A program made the position numbers and the translations under genes. The notes beneath the pieces are model-generated. The model did not search any database. It was not told the origin of the DNA and saw nothing but the letters and a program-made list of their open reading frames with translations. 64,000 nt of DNA from Nemertoderma westbladi (lineage: Eukaryota > Xenacoelomorpha > Nemertodermatida > Nemertodermatidae), in the NCBI GenBank assembly GCA_032718475.1, contig JAUCBJ010006726.1, positions 1 to 64,000 on the forward strand, written 5' to 3'. Positions 1-63,903 of the stretch are shown here, piece by piece (the stretch's first letter is position 1; every line of letters begins with the position of its first letter).

Positions 1-1818
1 GCAATATAGTAAGGTAATTAATTATTTAGGTATTATAGGGTTGCTATGCAACAATTTATTTTGCCTATAATGTAGGCACTTAGAATATGGGACTATGGTA
101 AGGAATTAGCACTGGAATACATAATAGTTTGTTTCACTAACCCCTCATCTACTGTACCACCTGGCCTGAGGCCTACTGTATATATTGACAACAAGTTATC
201 GAACAATATTATTAACTCGCCTGTGTGGCGAGTGGAAATTATATATATTAAAATTCAAAATAACAATAAAAAAATATATTGGATCTGATACGCCAGGTTT
301 GTAATCTTTTTTGTTTTACTGACTTTGAAAAACTCGTTCGAACGCAAAACTCGAGTTCAATTGGCTACATTCGTTGGTACGAAAAGATTTAGATAGGCCA
401 TACAAATCGAAAACATGGTTGCGAGAAAATAAATTTGAATTTCTCAACACAAATTTCTAATTTTTTACATTTTATCCACTATAAAACAACAGAACTTACT
501 GTAAGTCCATAAGTGCTCCAATAATCTCGGACCCTAACCCTAGGCGTCCATCTACGTAGGATTCTGTTAGTGCGCACGCGATCCGTCAGTTGCTTGGGAC
601 TCAATCCTTTACGTGACGATAAAAATTGAAGGCAATAATGCCAATGGAAATTTATTCGATCCTTCTGTTTTTTTATAAACATCTGTAATGAAAAATAGAG
701 TAAAACAATTTACCGCATACCACTGCACTGCGATTTCGGAATGTTAGAACGCTATTGGATTTTTATTAACAGTAGTAATTATTATTATAACAATTAATAT
801 TTAATTGGATATTGCTCGTAGGTTAATAAACATTGTACTACATATACTGTACAGTATCATCAATGCATACTGTCGCTGTAGGTTGTGGTTATATTAGGTC
901 TACATAGTTTACAGTAGTGAGTATATACTGTACAGTATCATCAATGTATACTGTCACTGTAGGTTGTGGTTATATTAGGTATACATAGTTTACAGTAGGT
1001 GAATTTAATGGAAATAAAAGATGGGCCTCAAGAAATTATTTCAAATTAATTATTCCAAATCATTTTTAGTTTCTTAGAATTTGTGATTTAAATGAAATAT
1101 GCATCAATTATTATACAAAAATACATTAAGTGAGTCAGGCGTCAGACAACCAGACATTAGTCTCGGTCGAACAGTCAAACAGTCTCGCGGTCCAACAGAT
1201 TACCAGCAAAATGACAGATGGATGATTAACAGACACCCTAAGCAGACAGCTGGTAGATAAACATAGTAATAAAGATAAGCATGCAACAAAACGGTATATG
1301 TTGAGAATATAATGGTGATACCAATATGTAAGCCAAGTCCCAAATGAATGGCTCGGCCCATGCTTTAATTGCTTCTGAAGCTTCTACTTCAGAAGTAACA
1401 AGCTGTTTAATCAATATTATTATTGATTACATTACTTGGAAAAAGATCTAAACCATGAAGCTTAAGTGCAGGTTATAATGTAGAGTAGAGTGAGTGCAGG
1501 TTATAATAATGCTTTAGTGTAATATTGCTTAATACTAATTTGCAGTAATTATTGCCAGCGATAACCAGTGGTGGGGTTAATATTGTAATATTGTATTTTC
1601 TTACTACTTAAGTAGTTCAAAAAGTTCATGGCTCGCTCAATGACAAACAGTCAATGCCAATGTTAAAAACAAACAGTCGTTTAGTTGCTTCAATATAGTT
1701 TTGTATTAATAATTATTATATAATCACTAAGTAATACTTAATTACTGAATTTCATTATATTCAACCACTAAAAATATACATATTGAAACTATAAACTTGA
1801 GATTGATCCATAGACTAA
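1..1818. other. AT-rich intergenic region, no gene seen
   Basis: No open frame longer than about 67 codons and no recognisable exon, RNA gene or mobile-element protein was seen on either strand. The stretch is AT-rich, with scattered palindromic words and one two-copy direct repeat described separately. A promoter for the gene starting at 1819 should lie near its right end, but I see no convincing core-promoter motif. Confidence 0.6.
842..998. repeat. two-copy tandem duplication, period about 81 bp
   Basis: The block beginning atatactgtacagtatcat at 842 recurs at 923 with only a few substitutions, and both copies run to tttacagtag. It is a simple local duplication with no coding content. Confidence 0.85.
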
Positions 1819-3243
1819 ATGACCATATCTCATGCGTGCAAAAGGATGAGATTTCCTGAGTTAGTATTTGGTGTTCTTCATCTTGGGCTCACCGTTGCTG
1901 GGAGTCTGTCGCCCGCAGGTAACCCGCAATCTCAACTAAAACCATGCGATAACGCCGTTACTGATGGAAACGCCGTTAAATGCCCGGCATATTGTATCGA
2001 AGAATTCGGTGATGACAAAGCAAATTCGATCGCTTGCATTAAAGGATGCAAGATTTACGATGTAGTTGAACTTCTAGAAGAAAAAGGTGGCCGTGTTCTG
2101 GATGACTGCCATCTATCCTGCACGAAGAACTACCCAGCCGATGTCATTCTGGACAAAGTATGTTCGTCCGGTTGTTGCTACAGGAACGCAACTGGCCCTA
2201 GCAGCAACGCTAACGGCATCAGCATCCTCCCACTAGGAAGGGTGTCCGACCAGTTCTTGTTTCCTCCATTCCCTGTAGACGGGAAGACCATGGAATCTAT
2301 TGCCCATCGCATGTTCTCAATGGTGAATCGCATGCGGGACATGTTCGGGGCGAACAGTCCGCTATCAACCTGGGGGGCTGGAGCGCCACAGCCCGGCGTT
2401 GTAGCTCGTATGTTATCTATTGACACCCAACCAGATGGGATTCATATCAGAGAGAAGAACTTCGACAGGAATGGCAACGTGGTTGAAACGGAGAAGATAA
2501 TTTCTAACGGGCGAATAAACCAAGAAGAGATTACCACTCACGAAGAAGTTACAGGTTCCCCAATTTCTCATGAGGAGAGAGAAAACCAAGCAGCCCCTAG
2601 CAATGTCAATGACGTGGTAGTGGATGCAGTGGACACCACGATCAAGGAAGAAAAGGAAAATTCACATGAAACTACTTCTGACGAAGAGACTGGGAACAGA
2701 GATAACACTATTCCTAAGGAAGAGGTTGAAAATGAAGATAACACCATTCACAGAGAAGAGATAGATAAAAATGAAGATAACACCATTCACAAGGAAGACG
2801 TAACTAAAGATGAAGGTAATACCATTCCTAAAGATAATTCAGATAACAATGTTGTTGTTGAAGTGAAAGAAAAATCAGAGGAGACCGTTTCTAAAGAAGA
2901 TGCCGATACTGATTATGTTCCCGACAGCACCTACCCCATTATTGACGAAGTTGTTTCTCACCAAAGTTTTGAGGATCATTTCGACCACGAGGAAACCAAT
3001 TATCCCATGCCATGGAGTGTGTCAGGGTGGCTGGGTTTGGGTGCCACTCACTGGGCGCTCATCGCGACCCTCGCTGTCTGCGTTATCGCCGTGGTTTGGC
3101 TGTTGTGCGCCACGAAAGTCCTCAAACGAGTTGGGAAGAGATTTTTAGAAGACCCCGAGAAGAAACAGCTCATCTACGTAACCAACGTGAGCGATATTGC
3201 GGCTCCGTTGCCGGACAAAACTCCGCTCATATCTTCGGGTTAA
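1819..3243 (+). CDS. TMEM59-like type I membrane protein, intronless
   Basis: 474-aa single-exon frame. Seen: a hydrophobic signal peptide (best from Met10, MRFPELVFGVL, so Met10 at 1846 may be the true start); a luminal Cys domain with four CxxxC pairs (C55/59, C73/77, C97/101, C115/119); one N-glycosylation site (N123); a Glu/Asp/Thr-rich low-complexity stalk (about 225-395) with imperfect repeats around the word NTIH; one transmembrane helix (about 411-432, ending WLLCAT); and a 42-residue basic cytosolic tail. Known: TMEM59 and TMEM59L are Golgi/endosomal type I proteins with the same four CxxxC pairs and a helix ending W-x-C-C-A-T; TMEM59 is linked to ATG16L1 and endolysosomal trafficking. 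Inferred: a divergent TMEM59 relative. The acidic stalk makes it longer than the roughly 320-aa vertebrate protein, and I see no clear ATG16L1-binding motif in the tail. Lack of introns may mean a retrocopy or that exons are fused here. Confidence 0.62.
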   Translation: MTISHACKRMRFPELVFGVLHLGLTVAGSLSPAGNPQSQLKPCDNAVTDGNAVKCPAYCIEEFGDDKANSIACIKGCKIYDVVELLEEKGGRVLDDCHLSCTKNYPADVILDKVCSSGCCYRNATGPSSNANGISILPLGRVSDQFLFPPFPVDGKTMESIAHRMFSMVNRMRDMFGANSPLSTWGAGAPQPGVVARMLSIDTQPDGIHIREKNFDRNGNVVETEKIISNGRINQEEITTHEEVTGSPISHEERENQAAPSNVNDVVVDAVDTTIKEEKENSHETTSDEETGNRDNTIPKEEVENEDNTIHREEIDKNEDNTIHKEDVTKDEGNTIPKDNSDNNVVVEVKEKSEETVSKEDADTDYVPDSTYPIIDEVVSHQSFEDHFDHEETNYPMPWSVSGWLGLGATHWALIATLAVCVIAVVWLLCATKVLKRVGKRFLEDPEKKQLIYVTNVSDIAAPLPDKTPLISSG

Positions 3244-3453
3244 CCCGCGACTCTCAAACCTTAAATTATGTTTGAAATATTTTTTGATGTTTTGGTTGTA
3301 CTCCTTTATGTTTTAATATATTACTCATTCGGAATTTTGATCCATTTCGCAATCTTTGAATTTATTTTAGTATTTTATCGGTATAACGTAGAATAGGGAT
3401 ACATATGTCGTAGAATATTGTATGAAAAATAACTACTAACACATCTATATCGC

Positions 3454-3843
3454 TTGGGTCGGTATGGAACACACCGCTCATGGGTGGGTATGGAACACCT
3501 CCCGCGGATTGGTGGGATGGAACACGTAACGCTCATGGGTGGGTATGGAACACCTACCGCTCATGGGTGGGTAGGGAACACCTACCGGTCATGGGTGGGA
3601 TGGAACACCTACCGCTCATGGGTGCGTACGGAACACCTAACGCTCATGGGTGGGTACGGAACACCTAACGCTCATGGTGGGTGTGGAACACCTACCAGTC
3701 ATGGGTGGTTACGGAACACCTAGCGCTCATGGGTGGTTACGGAACACTTAACGCTCATGGGTGGGTATGGAACACCTATCGCTCATATGGGTTGGTCCGG
3801 AACACCTAACGCTCATGGGTGGTTACAGAACACCTACTGCTCA
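3454..3843. repeat. minisatellite, unit about 28 bp
   Basis: About 13 degenerate copies of a unit containing gctcatgggtggg and ggaacacctaac begin some 200 bp after the TMEM59-like stop codon. Open frames across it are repeat artefacts. The word cctaacgctcat also occurs in the loop of the foldback element at 12.8 kb, so the array may be an amplified fragment of that family (inference). Confidence 0.9.
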
Positions 3844-4059
3844 CATACTGTTACCTTGAAGCGTGAGTTCCGTAAACAACTAATTAACTAACGAATTAGT
3901 TTGTTTGTAAAAATTATGGAAACTAACTTATTTATTATTAATTAATCTGGACACCCCCCAGTCGGGGTAAATGGTAAAAACTTAAGTGCTGTAATTATAT
4001 ATTAAATTGCACGGAATCTAAAATTTATAAATTATTAATATATGGTCTAAAGTAATTAG
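3844..4059. other. AT-rich spacer
   Basis: Spacer between the minisatellite and the 3' end of the minus-strand LINE. No feature seen. Confidence 0.5.
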
Positions 4060-6630
4060 TTATTGAGAGGATACGGTGGATATTGTTGGGCATTTGTCGC
4101 AGACTAGGGCATGGTATCGGTTCTTTGCGGGTTGCAGACAGAAACGACATATACAGTCAATACATGGATCGTGGTAGGAATTATTTTCACACAGCTTGAA
4201 ATGAAACCCGTGTGATGTGGTTCTTGTTGCTAGGTGACGGTGTCGTTGGCCGCTGCGTTTCCAGCTAGATGATTGGAACGCAGGGCCCAGCTGGTATTGT
4301 TCTGCATTGAAATTTGCATTGCGATCGTTTCTGAAAGTGTTGTACTGTTCTAGAATTGCTGAGTTAAATATGCCTGGGAATTTAAGAACAATGTCATTAG
4401 TTAAGGTTTCTTCGTTGATTAATTTCAAAGCGAGCGTGGAGGATGAGGAGATGTGTAGGCCGAGTAACCGTTTTATAAATGTAGATTTTATTTTGTCGAT
4501 TTCCTTTAGTTGGGGCAGTGTAAGCAGGGGACCAAACTCTGATATTGAATTGGGAAAATCTTCATTTGAAATATTTTCATTCCGGTTTGTACAGAAACTA
4601 GATGCAGGTTTCTAAGAGAGCCAATGGCGGAATATGCCTTTTCTTTTTTTGCTTTAATGTGCTTTGTGAACGGCAAAGTTGGTTGTAGGGTGAGTCCCAG
4701 ATACTCGTAATGGTCACAGATTGTTACAGCCTCCCCATTGTAAAAGAATTTGTCATACAGAGCAAGCCGGCCACCCTTCCTAAACTTAACAATCTTTGTT
4801 TTTATTAGGTTAACTTGTAGAGAGTTTTCACAGCACCATTTGTGAAGGTTGTTAAGACCGTCTTGAATATCCCTAGGGTTGGTAGAGTAAAAAGCAAGAT
4901 CATCGGCATAAAATATACATTTCAGAAGTACTGGATTGCGCGCCGCAGGGCAGATACGAGGTCGGCAATGTACAGGATGAAATTCGTCAGAGAAAGGCAA
5001 TCGCCTTGTAAGAAACCGAGTATTTGTCGGATTGCATTTGATAAACGTAACCCATCATAGATTTGTATGAAATTTACTTTCAGTATTGATTTGATGATGT
5101 TGTATAGTTTCCCTTTGACACCGAAATCGTGGTAGAGTTTATGGAAGAAAATATTTCGGCTGGTGGAGTCGAAGGCCTTCCGAAAGTCTACGAAAGCCAC
5201 ATAGACTCGTCCCTCAGAGGCAACTAGTGACGAGATCTCGGAAAGGAGGAGCTTAATTGCGTCAGTTGTAGATTTGCCCGGGGTAAACCCAAATTGTTCT
5301 AGTGGTAAACGATGTAAGAGTCTGAGTAGTAAACGCTTGTTTATAATGGAGGTAAATATCTTGAGAATGACGCTTAGAAGCGCCTTGCCGCGGTAATTAT
5401 CTGGATTGGTAATTTTACCTTTCCTTTGTATAGAACCTTGATGAAACTGGACATCCAAACTTCTGGGATTGAGCCTAGATTGAGACACGTGTTATAAAGT
5501 AGGACTAAGAGGTGAATAATAAACGGTAGGCCTTGTTTAAGGTGTTCGTAGTAAATACGATCGGGTCCGCTAGCTTTACGGTTAGCTGCGTGGTTAATAG
5601 TATTTTCTACTTCAGCGGCCGTGATTGGGGCATTATACCATTCATCACTGTTTGTTTCATCATTTGATGTTTCTGGGATGTCGGGAGTATTTAACGGGTC
5701 ATTTAAGTGACTTAAAAGATTCTCAAAATGAGTTTCAAGTTTATCCATTGGTATAGGTGCTACATTGTTTGGTTTGCCTTCTCTCAGCAAAGTCCATGGT
5801 GTAATTTCAGTTTGAGCTATACGTTCTAGAAGGCGATCTTCCTCATAAATTTCACGTTTGTATTTCAGCAGTTTTTTGTATTCACGGCGTGCTTCCCAGA
5901 AAATGTCTTTGTCAGTAGTAGAGAAATTCCTTTTTGAGAACAAATGCAGCATGTGTAGTTTGCGATCACGACATTCGTTGTCGAACCATGGTTTTCCGTT
6001 TTGAGGTCGTCTTATCGACTTTGGTAGAACTGAGTCTGTTATAGCATCAGTTAAACATCTGTTGGCAACATTGATATCAGCGTTAACAGCTAGTTCGAAG
6101 GCTGCTACTGAAAGGAGCGGGTGGTCTCGTAGTTTGCTGGTGTTCAAATTCCGCGAAACTAGCGGGGCACGTTGGTTGAGTGGAGACATACGACCTGGTA
6201 AGGCGACAGATAAAGTAACTCGTTGATGTTTTCGGATAGGGTTGTATGGTATTTCTACTGATGGTGATTGATTGAGGGGCAAGGGAGTCTTTATAAAGAG
6301 TAGATCTATAGTGCTTTGTCCTTGTGGTGATAAATAAGTGTGTTCGTTGGAATTGTTCAGTAAACTGAAACCGATAACTCCGAGATTGTCAGCAAGATCG
6401 GTTCCGCGGGTCCCTTTGTCCAATCGACAGTTAAAATCCCCGCCAATTATGATTACACGGTTTGGATTTGTTAAGGTGAGAACCTCATTTACCTTTAGAA
6501 GAATTTCTTTAATCGTTGTATCAGGAGTAAAGTAGAATTGAATGAAGTAAGAAATATCAGTTTCTATTATCACGTGATTTTCATCTGAGGCAATGTAGAC
6601 CGGGTTTAGTTTCGGTTTGCATAGACTCAA
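4060..6630 (-). pseudogene. LINE-A endonuclease/reverse transcriptase, frameshifted
   Basis: Segments in order: 6630-5374 carries the endonuclease (IIIGGDFNCRLD metal-binding block, STIDLLF, then a KHQRV block near the catalytic His) and the linker to the palm; 5488-4922 carries the fingers and palm (DNYRG, EQFGFTPGKST, FVDFRKAFDS); 5000-4506 carries the catalytic FYADD and the thumb (YEYLGL); 4428-4060 carries a C-terminal finger-like segment with several Cys and His and a stop. Known: these are the standard ORF2 domains of endonuclease-bearing LINEs. The frame breaks and 5' truncation make this copy inactive. Confidence 0.85.
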
Positions 6631-6655
6631 GAGACCTCCGATAGGGCGGCCTCGG
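4060..6655 (-). mobile_element. 5'-truncated non-LTR retrotransposon (LINE-A)
   Basis: Read on the minus strand, the order is apurinic endonuclease, reverse transcriptase, C-terminal Cys/His segment. The copy starts inside the endonuclease at a GRPIGGL block near 6650, so roughly the first 80 residues are missing, next to a C-rich junction. It ends with a stop near 4060. The frame changes near 5374-5488, 4922-5000 and 4430-4506, so it cannot encode one protein. The clade cannot be fixed by eye. It lies between the TMEM59-like gene and the satellite block and is unrelated in sequence to the other LINEs in the window. Confidence 0.88.
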
Positions 6656-8321
6656 GGGGGCTTTCGTGCGGGTTCAGGAAAGAAGTAATAGAAACTAACT
6701 TATTTGGATGGTTGTTTTAGCTTTGTTACACTCCAGACTTTCCTATCACTTTAGGGCCATATACACACGCTTCATTATTGTCGACAAATAATAATATTAT
6801 CGATTATTTCATGATATTTGAAACGGTATAGTCTGTGGGGCGAGCCACTAAAGCAAGCGAGCTTAGCATACGGGTACCACAATCTCAATCGGTGTGTCTG
6901 TCGATCTGTAGATCCGTATATTTATAAAGGCCTATAACGAAATGTCATTTTGATCAGTACCGGTGGTGGTTGAATGTTTTATGCTAGTTATCTGGTGACC
7001 AGGTGTACAGGAGGAGTGCAAAGATGGTTGTAATGAATACGAGTCTGTTTTGACATACTCCTTAACGAGTATTGTTTTTACAACACTCGTAAACCACTCG
7101 TAAACTCGTAAACCAGATGGATTAGCATATTTGACCTGGACGATGTCATTTTATTCAATACTGATAATAGAATGTTGTAAGATATATATTTGGTGACCAG
7201 GTTGTACAGGACGAACGCAACGAGTATTGTAGTGGTTACGAGTATCCATCTGCCATAAACCAGCAATTACTCTCACAGTTTCGAGACTTTGCATAGTTAT
7301 AAAGGTCGTCTAAAAAAAATTTTTTGAGACAAAACAGGACGAGCGCAACAAGGCTAATGAAGGAGAGGAGCATTGTAAAACTAAAAATGTTATACTTATC
7401 TTATATAGCCCTACTTAGTAGCTTTACAAATGAAAGCGTTTAAGGACAACCTGAAATGGACCTCTGTTTTATTACAACCAGTTTAACGCAAACTGAAAGC
7501 ATCACTCATTGTTATTTTGGGAATGACGGTTTTCGTATATCTAATATAAATTAGTAAACTTTCTTAAATAGGTTCTCGTGCTGCGCGAAGGCCCACAACG
7601 TGTCTTGTAGTGTCTACGAGATTATAGTGAGAGCACACACTCATTTATTTATACGTTTTTGATTAAACAAAACTTGTGGAAATAAAACATCGGTCCGCCG
7701 GTTGGCGGCCGGTTTGAGGGCCGACCATCTGCTGTAGCACTTTATAGAGTAGGCAGGTTGCGGTGTGATCTATATAATATTATAATAATCTACTTTGCAC
7801 TTACTGGAGATAAAAATGTATTATTTGATTTTGAGTAGGTACATACGATCATAAACTGTGCAGCTACAGTATAGGGCTCTACAGTTGATTTAGGGTTGTA
7901 TATATTAGTTATTGTATATTTAATTGTTGTAGTCGAGCAATAGAGCATTTAATACAACGTATTCAGATATGAAAATATGAATTGATCCTATAGAGAACAT
8001 TTTCGTGAAGGACGTGGCTGGGCTTGAACGGATCGTGACGGCTTCAGCACAGCGGCAACATTTTACCTTTAGTGGTCAATTTTAAATTTTTCATTATTGA
8101 ACGAACTACATTAACCATTATTGATGACACAGAACATTAATTAATGTTAAATTTGCGCATAAATTTTATAATAATGCAATAATTAATTATTACATGATAA
8201 AAAAGAAAAACTTTTATCATTTTGGAACTAATTTATGATTTTTCGTGGATTAATAATAAGTCCGAAGAGCACATTGATCCGAATGGTAGGGGAGATGGTA
8301 ATACATATATACGACAACTGT
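6656..8321. other. intergenic, no gene; degenerate short repeats
   Basis: No supported gene. A ggtgaccaggt...gtacagga block at about 6990 recurs degenerately near 7190, and both copies are followed by actcgta/acgagta words. A gtgctgcgcgaaggccc word at 7577 recurs at 11343, and tgtggggcgagccac at about 6834 recurs near 10432, so parts belong to low-copy dispersed repeats. Confidence 0.5.
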
Positions 8322-8647
8322 CGCGTTACGGCTACTCAATGTCGCGTGTTACGGCTACTCACTGTCGCGTTGCAGCTACTCATCATCGCGTTACGGCTAC
8401 TCACGGTCGCGTTACGGCTACTCAATGACGCGTTACGGCTACTCAATGTCGCGTTACGGCCACTCACTGTCACGTTACAGCTACTCACTGTCGCGTTACA
8501 GCTACTCACTGCCGCGTTACGGCTACTCACTGTCTCGTTATGGCTACTCATTGTCGCGTTATGGCTATTCACTGTAGCGTTATGACTACTCACTGCCGCG
8601 TTACGGCTACTCACTGTCGCGTTACTGCTACTCACTGTTGCATTAGG
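8322..8647. repeat. 21-bp minisatellite
   Basis: About 15 copies of a 21-bp unit built from gttacggctactcactgtcg with single-base variants. It abuts the pentanucleotide array on its right. The unit length is divisible by three, which explains the spurious open frames on both strands. Confidence 0.93.
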
Positions 8648-10290
8648 GTTACTACACTACACTACACTACACTACACTACACTACACTACACTACACTAC
8701 ACTACACTACACTACACTACACTACACTACGCTACGCTACGCTACGCTACACTACACTACACTACACTACACTACACTACACTACACTACACTACACTAC
8801 ACTACACTACACTACACTACACTACACTACACTACACTACACTACACTACACTACACTACACTACACTACACTACACTACACTACACTACACTACACTAC
8901 ACTACACTACACTACACTACACTACACTACACTACACTACGCTACGCTACGCTACGCTACGCTACGCTACGCTACGCTACGCTACGCTACGCTACGCTAC
9001 GCTACACTACACTACACTACACTACACTACACTACACTACACTACACTACACTACACTACACTACACTACACTACACTACACTACACTACACTACACTAC
9101 ACTACACTACACTACACTACACTACACTACACTACACTACACTACACTACACTACACTACACTACACTACACTACACTACACTACACTACACTACACTAC
9201 ACTACACTACACTACACTACACTACACTACACTACACTACACTACACTACACTACACTACACTACACTACACTACACTACACTACACTACACTACACTAC
9301 ACTACACTACACTACACTACACTACACTACACTACACTACACTACACTACACTACACTACACTACACTACACTACACTACACTACACTACACTACACTAC
9401 ACTACACTACACTACACTACACTACACTACACTACACTACACTACACTACACTACACTACACTACACTACACTACACTACACTACACTACACTACACTAC
9501 ACTACACTACACTACACTACACTACACTACACTACACTACACTACACTACACTACACTACACTACACTACACTACACTACACTACACTACACTACACTAC
9601 ACTACACTACACTACACTACACTACACTACACTACACTACACTACACTACACTACACTACACTACACTACACTACACTACACTACACTACACTACACTAC
9701 ACTACACTACACTACACTACACTACACTACACTACACTACAGTACCTTACACTACACTACACTACACTACACTACACTGCACTACACTACACTACACTAC
9801 ACTACACTACACTACACTACACTACACTACACTACACTACACTGCACTACACTACACTACACTACACTACACTACACTACACTACACTACACTACACTAC
9901 ACTACACTACACTACACTACACTACACTACACTACACTACACTACACTACACTACACTACACTACACTACACTACACTACACTACACTACACTACACTAC
10001 ACTACACTACACTACACTACACTACACTACACTACACTACACTACACTACACTACACTACACTACACTACACTACACTACACTACACTACACTACACTAC
10101 ACTACACTACACTACACTACACTACACTACACTACACTACACTACACTACACTACACTACACTACACTACACTACACTACACTACACTACACTACACTAC
10201 ACTACACTACACTACACTACACTACACCACACTACACTACAGTACCTTACACTACAGTACCTTACACTACAGTACCTTACACAACACATT
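8648..10290. repeat. pentanucleotide (CTACA)n array, about 1.6 kb
   Basis: Almost uninterrupted actac units. Two internal blocks carry a homogeneous A-to-G variant (gctac) at about 8731-8750 and 8941-9005, and a few agtacctt interruptions lie near 9740 and 10240-10290. The unit has no stop in some frames, so a 606-codon frame runs through it; it is not a gene. Homogeneous variant blocks indicate local spread of one mutated unit. Confidence 0.97.
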
Positions 10291-10507
10291 TGAAAAAGAT
10301 CGCCAATATACAGTACATTATAAAATTACCTTATTTCTTTGTGCATTAAATGTAAAGTAGAGCAACACGTAAGGATGAAACACGAACATAAAGTCAAATA
10401 ATAACCGCATTGGGTGATGATAACGCAAATGTGTGGGGCGAGCCACGAAGTTGGCGGAGCCTTAGCGAATTGACACTGTTAGGGGGTGGGTCAATTTATG
10501 CAAATAG

Positions 10508-10558
10508 TTGTCGTCGTCGTCGTTGTCGTCGTCGTCGTCGTCGTTGTCGTCGTCGTTA
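10508..10558. repeat. (GTC)n trinucleotide repeat
   Basis: About 50 bp of gtc/gtt repeats at the left edge of the duplicated 305-bp block. Confidence 0.92.
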
Positions 10559-11330
10559 CGATTTTGACATGCTAATAACTTTGTCGGATTTAAAGCTGCC
10601 AAGTTGAAAATTTGTAGGTATCAATATGAGCAAAAGTTGAGATTTTTGAGAGACTTTCAGACACCATCAGTGCAATGGTCTCCCGCTAGAGGGCCACATG
10701 TCTAAACATTAAATGCCCTCCCATTTCTTTGCTTTTAATCCGTTTAAGCTGAAACTTGGCAGATATGTATTAGACCATTAGCTGTGACTTTCAAAGGAGG
10801 CGAATCCATCCAGTCTGCCGCTAGAGGGCCAAAGGTCTGAAAGTGAAATCGTTGTCGTCGTTACGATTTTGACATGCTAATAACTTTGTCGGATTTAAAG
10901 CTGCCAAGTTGAAAATTTGTAGGTATCAATATGAGCTAAAGTTGAGACGTTTGAGAGACTTTCAGACACCATCAGAGCAATAGTCTCCTGCTAGAGGGCC
11001 ACATGTCTAAACGTTAAATGTCCTCCCATTTCTTTGCTTTTAATCCATTTATGCTGAAATTTGGCAGATATGTACTAGACCATTAGCTGTGACTTTGAAA
11101 GAAGGAATTGAATTGAATTGAATTGAAGGCTAATCCGTGTGCAGTTCTTCAGTCTGCCGCTAGAGGGCGAAATGTTTGAAAGTGAAATCTTTCTCCCATC
11201 TCGTTATTTATGATCCGTTCAAGCTGAAACGTAGCAGATATGTAGTAGAAGTCGGCCTGAGTCTTTGGTGGGCAGTAAACGGTCTGGAGTCCTCCAGTCT
11301 GCCGCTAGAGGGCGAAATGTATAACTAAGT
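10547..11330. repeat. tandem 305-bp dispersed repeat with CTCF-like words
   Basis: The block starting gttacgattttgacatgc at 10555 recurs at 10860 (period 305), and its right half recurs a third time to about 11330. Each half-unit ends with a word of the form ccgctagagggc, at 10683-10694, 10818-10829, 10988-10999 (one change), 11157-11168 and 11302-11313. A short (gaatt)n run is at 11104-11127. No protein is encoded; this looks like a non-autonomous dispersed repeat. Confidence 0.85.
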
Positions 11331-12317
11331 ATAATTAAGTCACGTGCTGCGCGAAGGCCCCACTTCGTGTAGTGTTGTATAAAGCTCACCATCATTGCTT
11401 TCTTACAAATCGTGTGGTGCAACTAAATGTGAGGTTCTAAATTTGTATATTTGCCATTGAGAATCACAACACAGTGTAGGCCTACTTACAGTAGTTTGGT
11501 AGTTTAATCCTATACAAATTTACTGCATAATATGCATAATGTCTTAAACTCCTATAATATCGAAGCTATTATTACTCGCGCTTGACTGGGATCATCAAAT
11601 TATAACCTTCGATAAATGACTATTCCCAACATTCTAATAAACCGTTGCGTTGCTTGGTAACCATACAAACAATAATATAGATTGGAAGGATAGTTGGATT
11701 GTGCTGACAGCCATACTACAGTACTGCCTGAATGTGGATTTTAAAGACAGCCCGTCAACTGTTTTAAGAAGAAGATTAAATTATTTGTAGATGTAGGCTA
11801 TTTGCCATCATAGACATTATGCTTATTCAGCTATTCACCATTTGTGGCTTATTCAATTTATGTTGAGCCCGTTCAAAAGAAAATAAACCGTTAGCGTTAG
11901 GCTGTTGAGGGCGTTTTGGTTTGGTTCGGTGTGGGGTAGGCCTAATAAAACGGAATATGCGCCGTTTAGTTGCGTATGAGATTGCAAAACATTCATAAAT
12001 GTTCATATAAATATGTAGTATAGATAGGTAGGTCTACGTAACCGAATCTTATTTATTATGGTTACCCGTACCGGTACCGGTACCATATATATATCTTTAA
12101 ATAATTTTTCCATAAAGCTAAGCTAAATAAGCTTAAATAATTTTTTTATTTTAAAGAAAAATATTTTTTATTTATATAGGCCAACTGTATGTTACCCAGT
12201 AGGCCTACTATTTGATTATTTTTATTGACATCTTCTGTAGGCCTATTAACCTTACCGGTAGTTTAATAGAAAATTGATAATTTTGTAAAGTGAATTAAAT
12301 TTATAAACTCGATAAGA
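11331..12317. other. upstream region of RPGRIP1L, no gene seen
   Basis: About 1 kb of AT-rich DNA before the RPGRIP1L start codon. It should hold the promoter and 5' UTR, but no clear core-promoter element is visible. A (ccggta)n palindromic cluster lies at about 12067-12084. An in-frame TGA at 12291-12293 precedes the first ATG. Confidence 0.5.

Positions 12318-63903
<51,586 letters not shown>

Noticed and set aside
479-682. 67-codon minus-strand frame as a small gene
   Set aside because: No domain, no splice context and AT-rich surroundings; length is within chance expectation.
5000-5200. Cellular reverse transcriptase or telomerase
   Set aside because: Domain order with an apurinic endonuclease, the FYADD box and frameshifts identify a decayed LINE.
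8540-10360. 606-codon open frame (LHYTT repeats)
   Set aside because: It is the pentanucleotide array read in frame; all frames of the repeat look alike and no unique coding sequence is attached.
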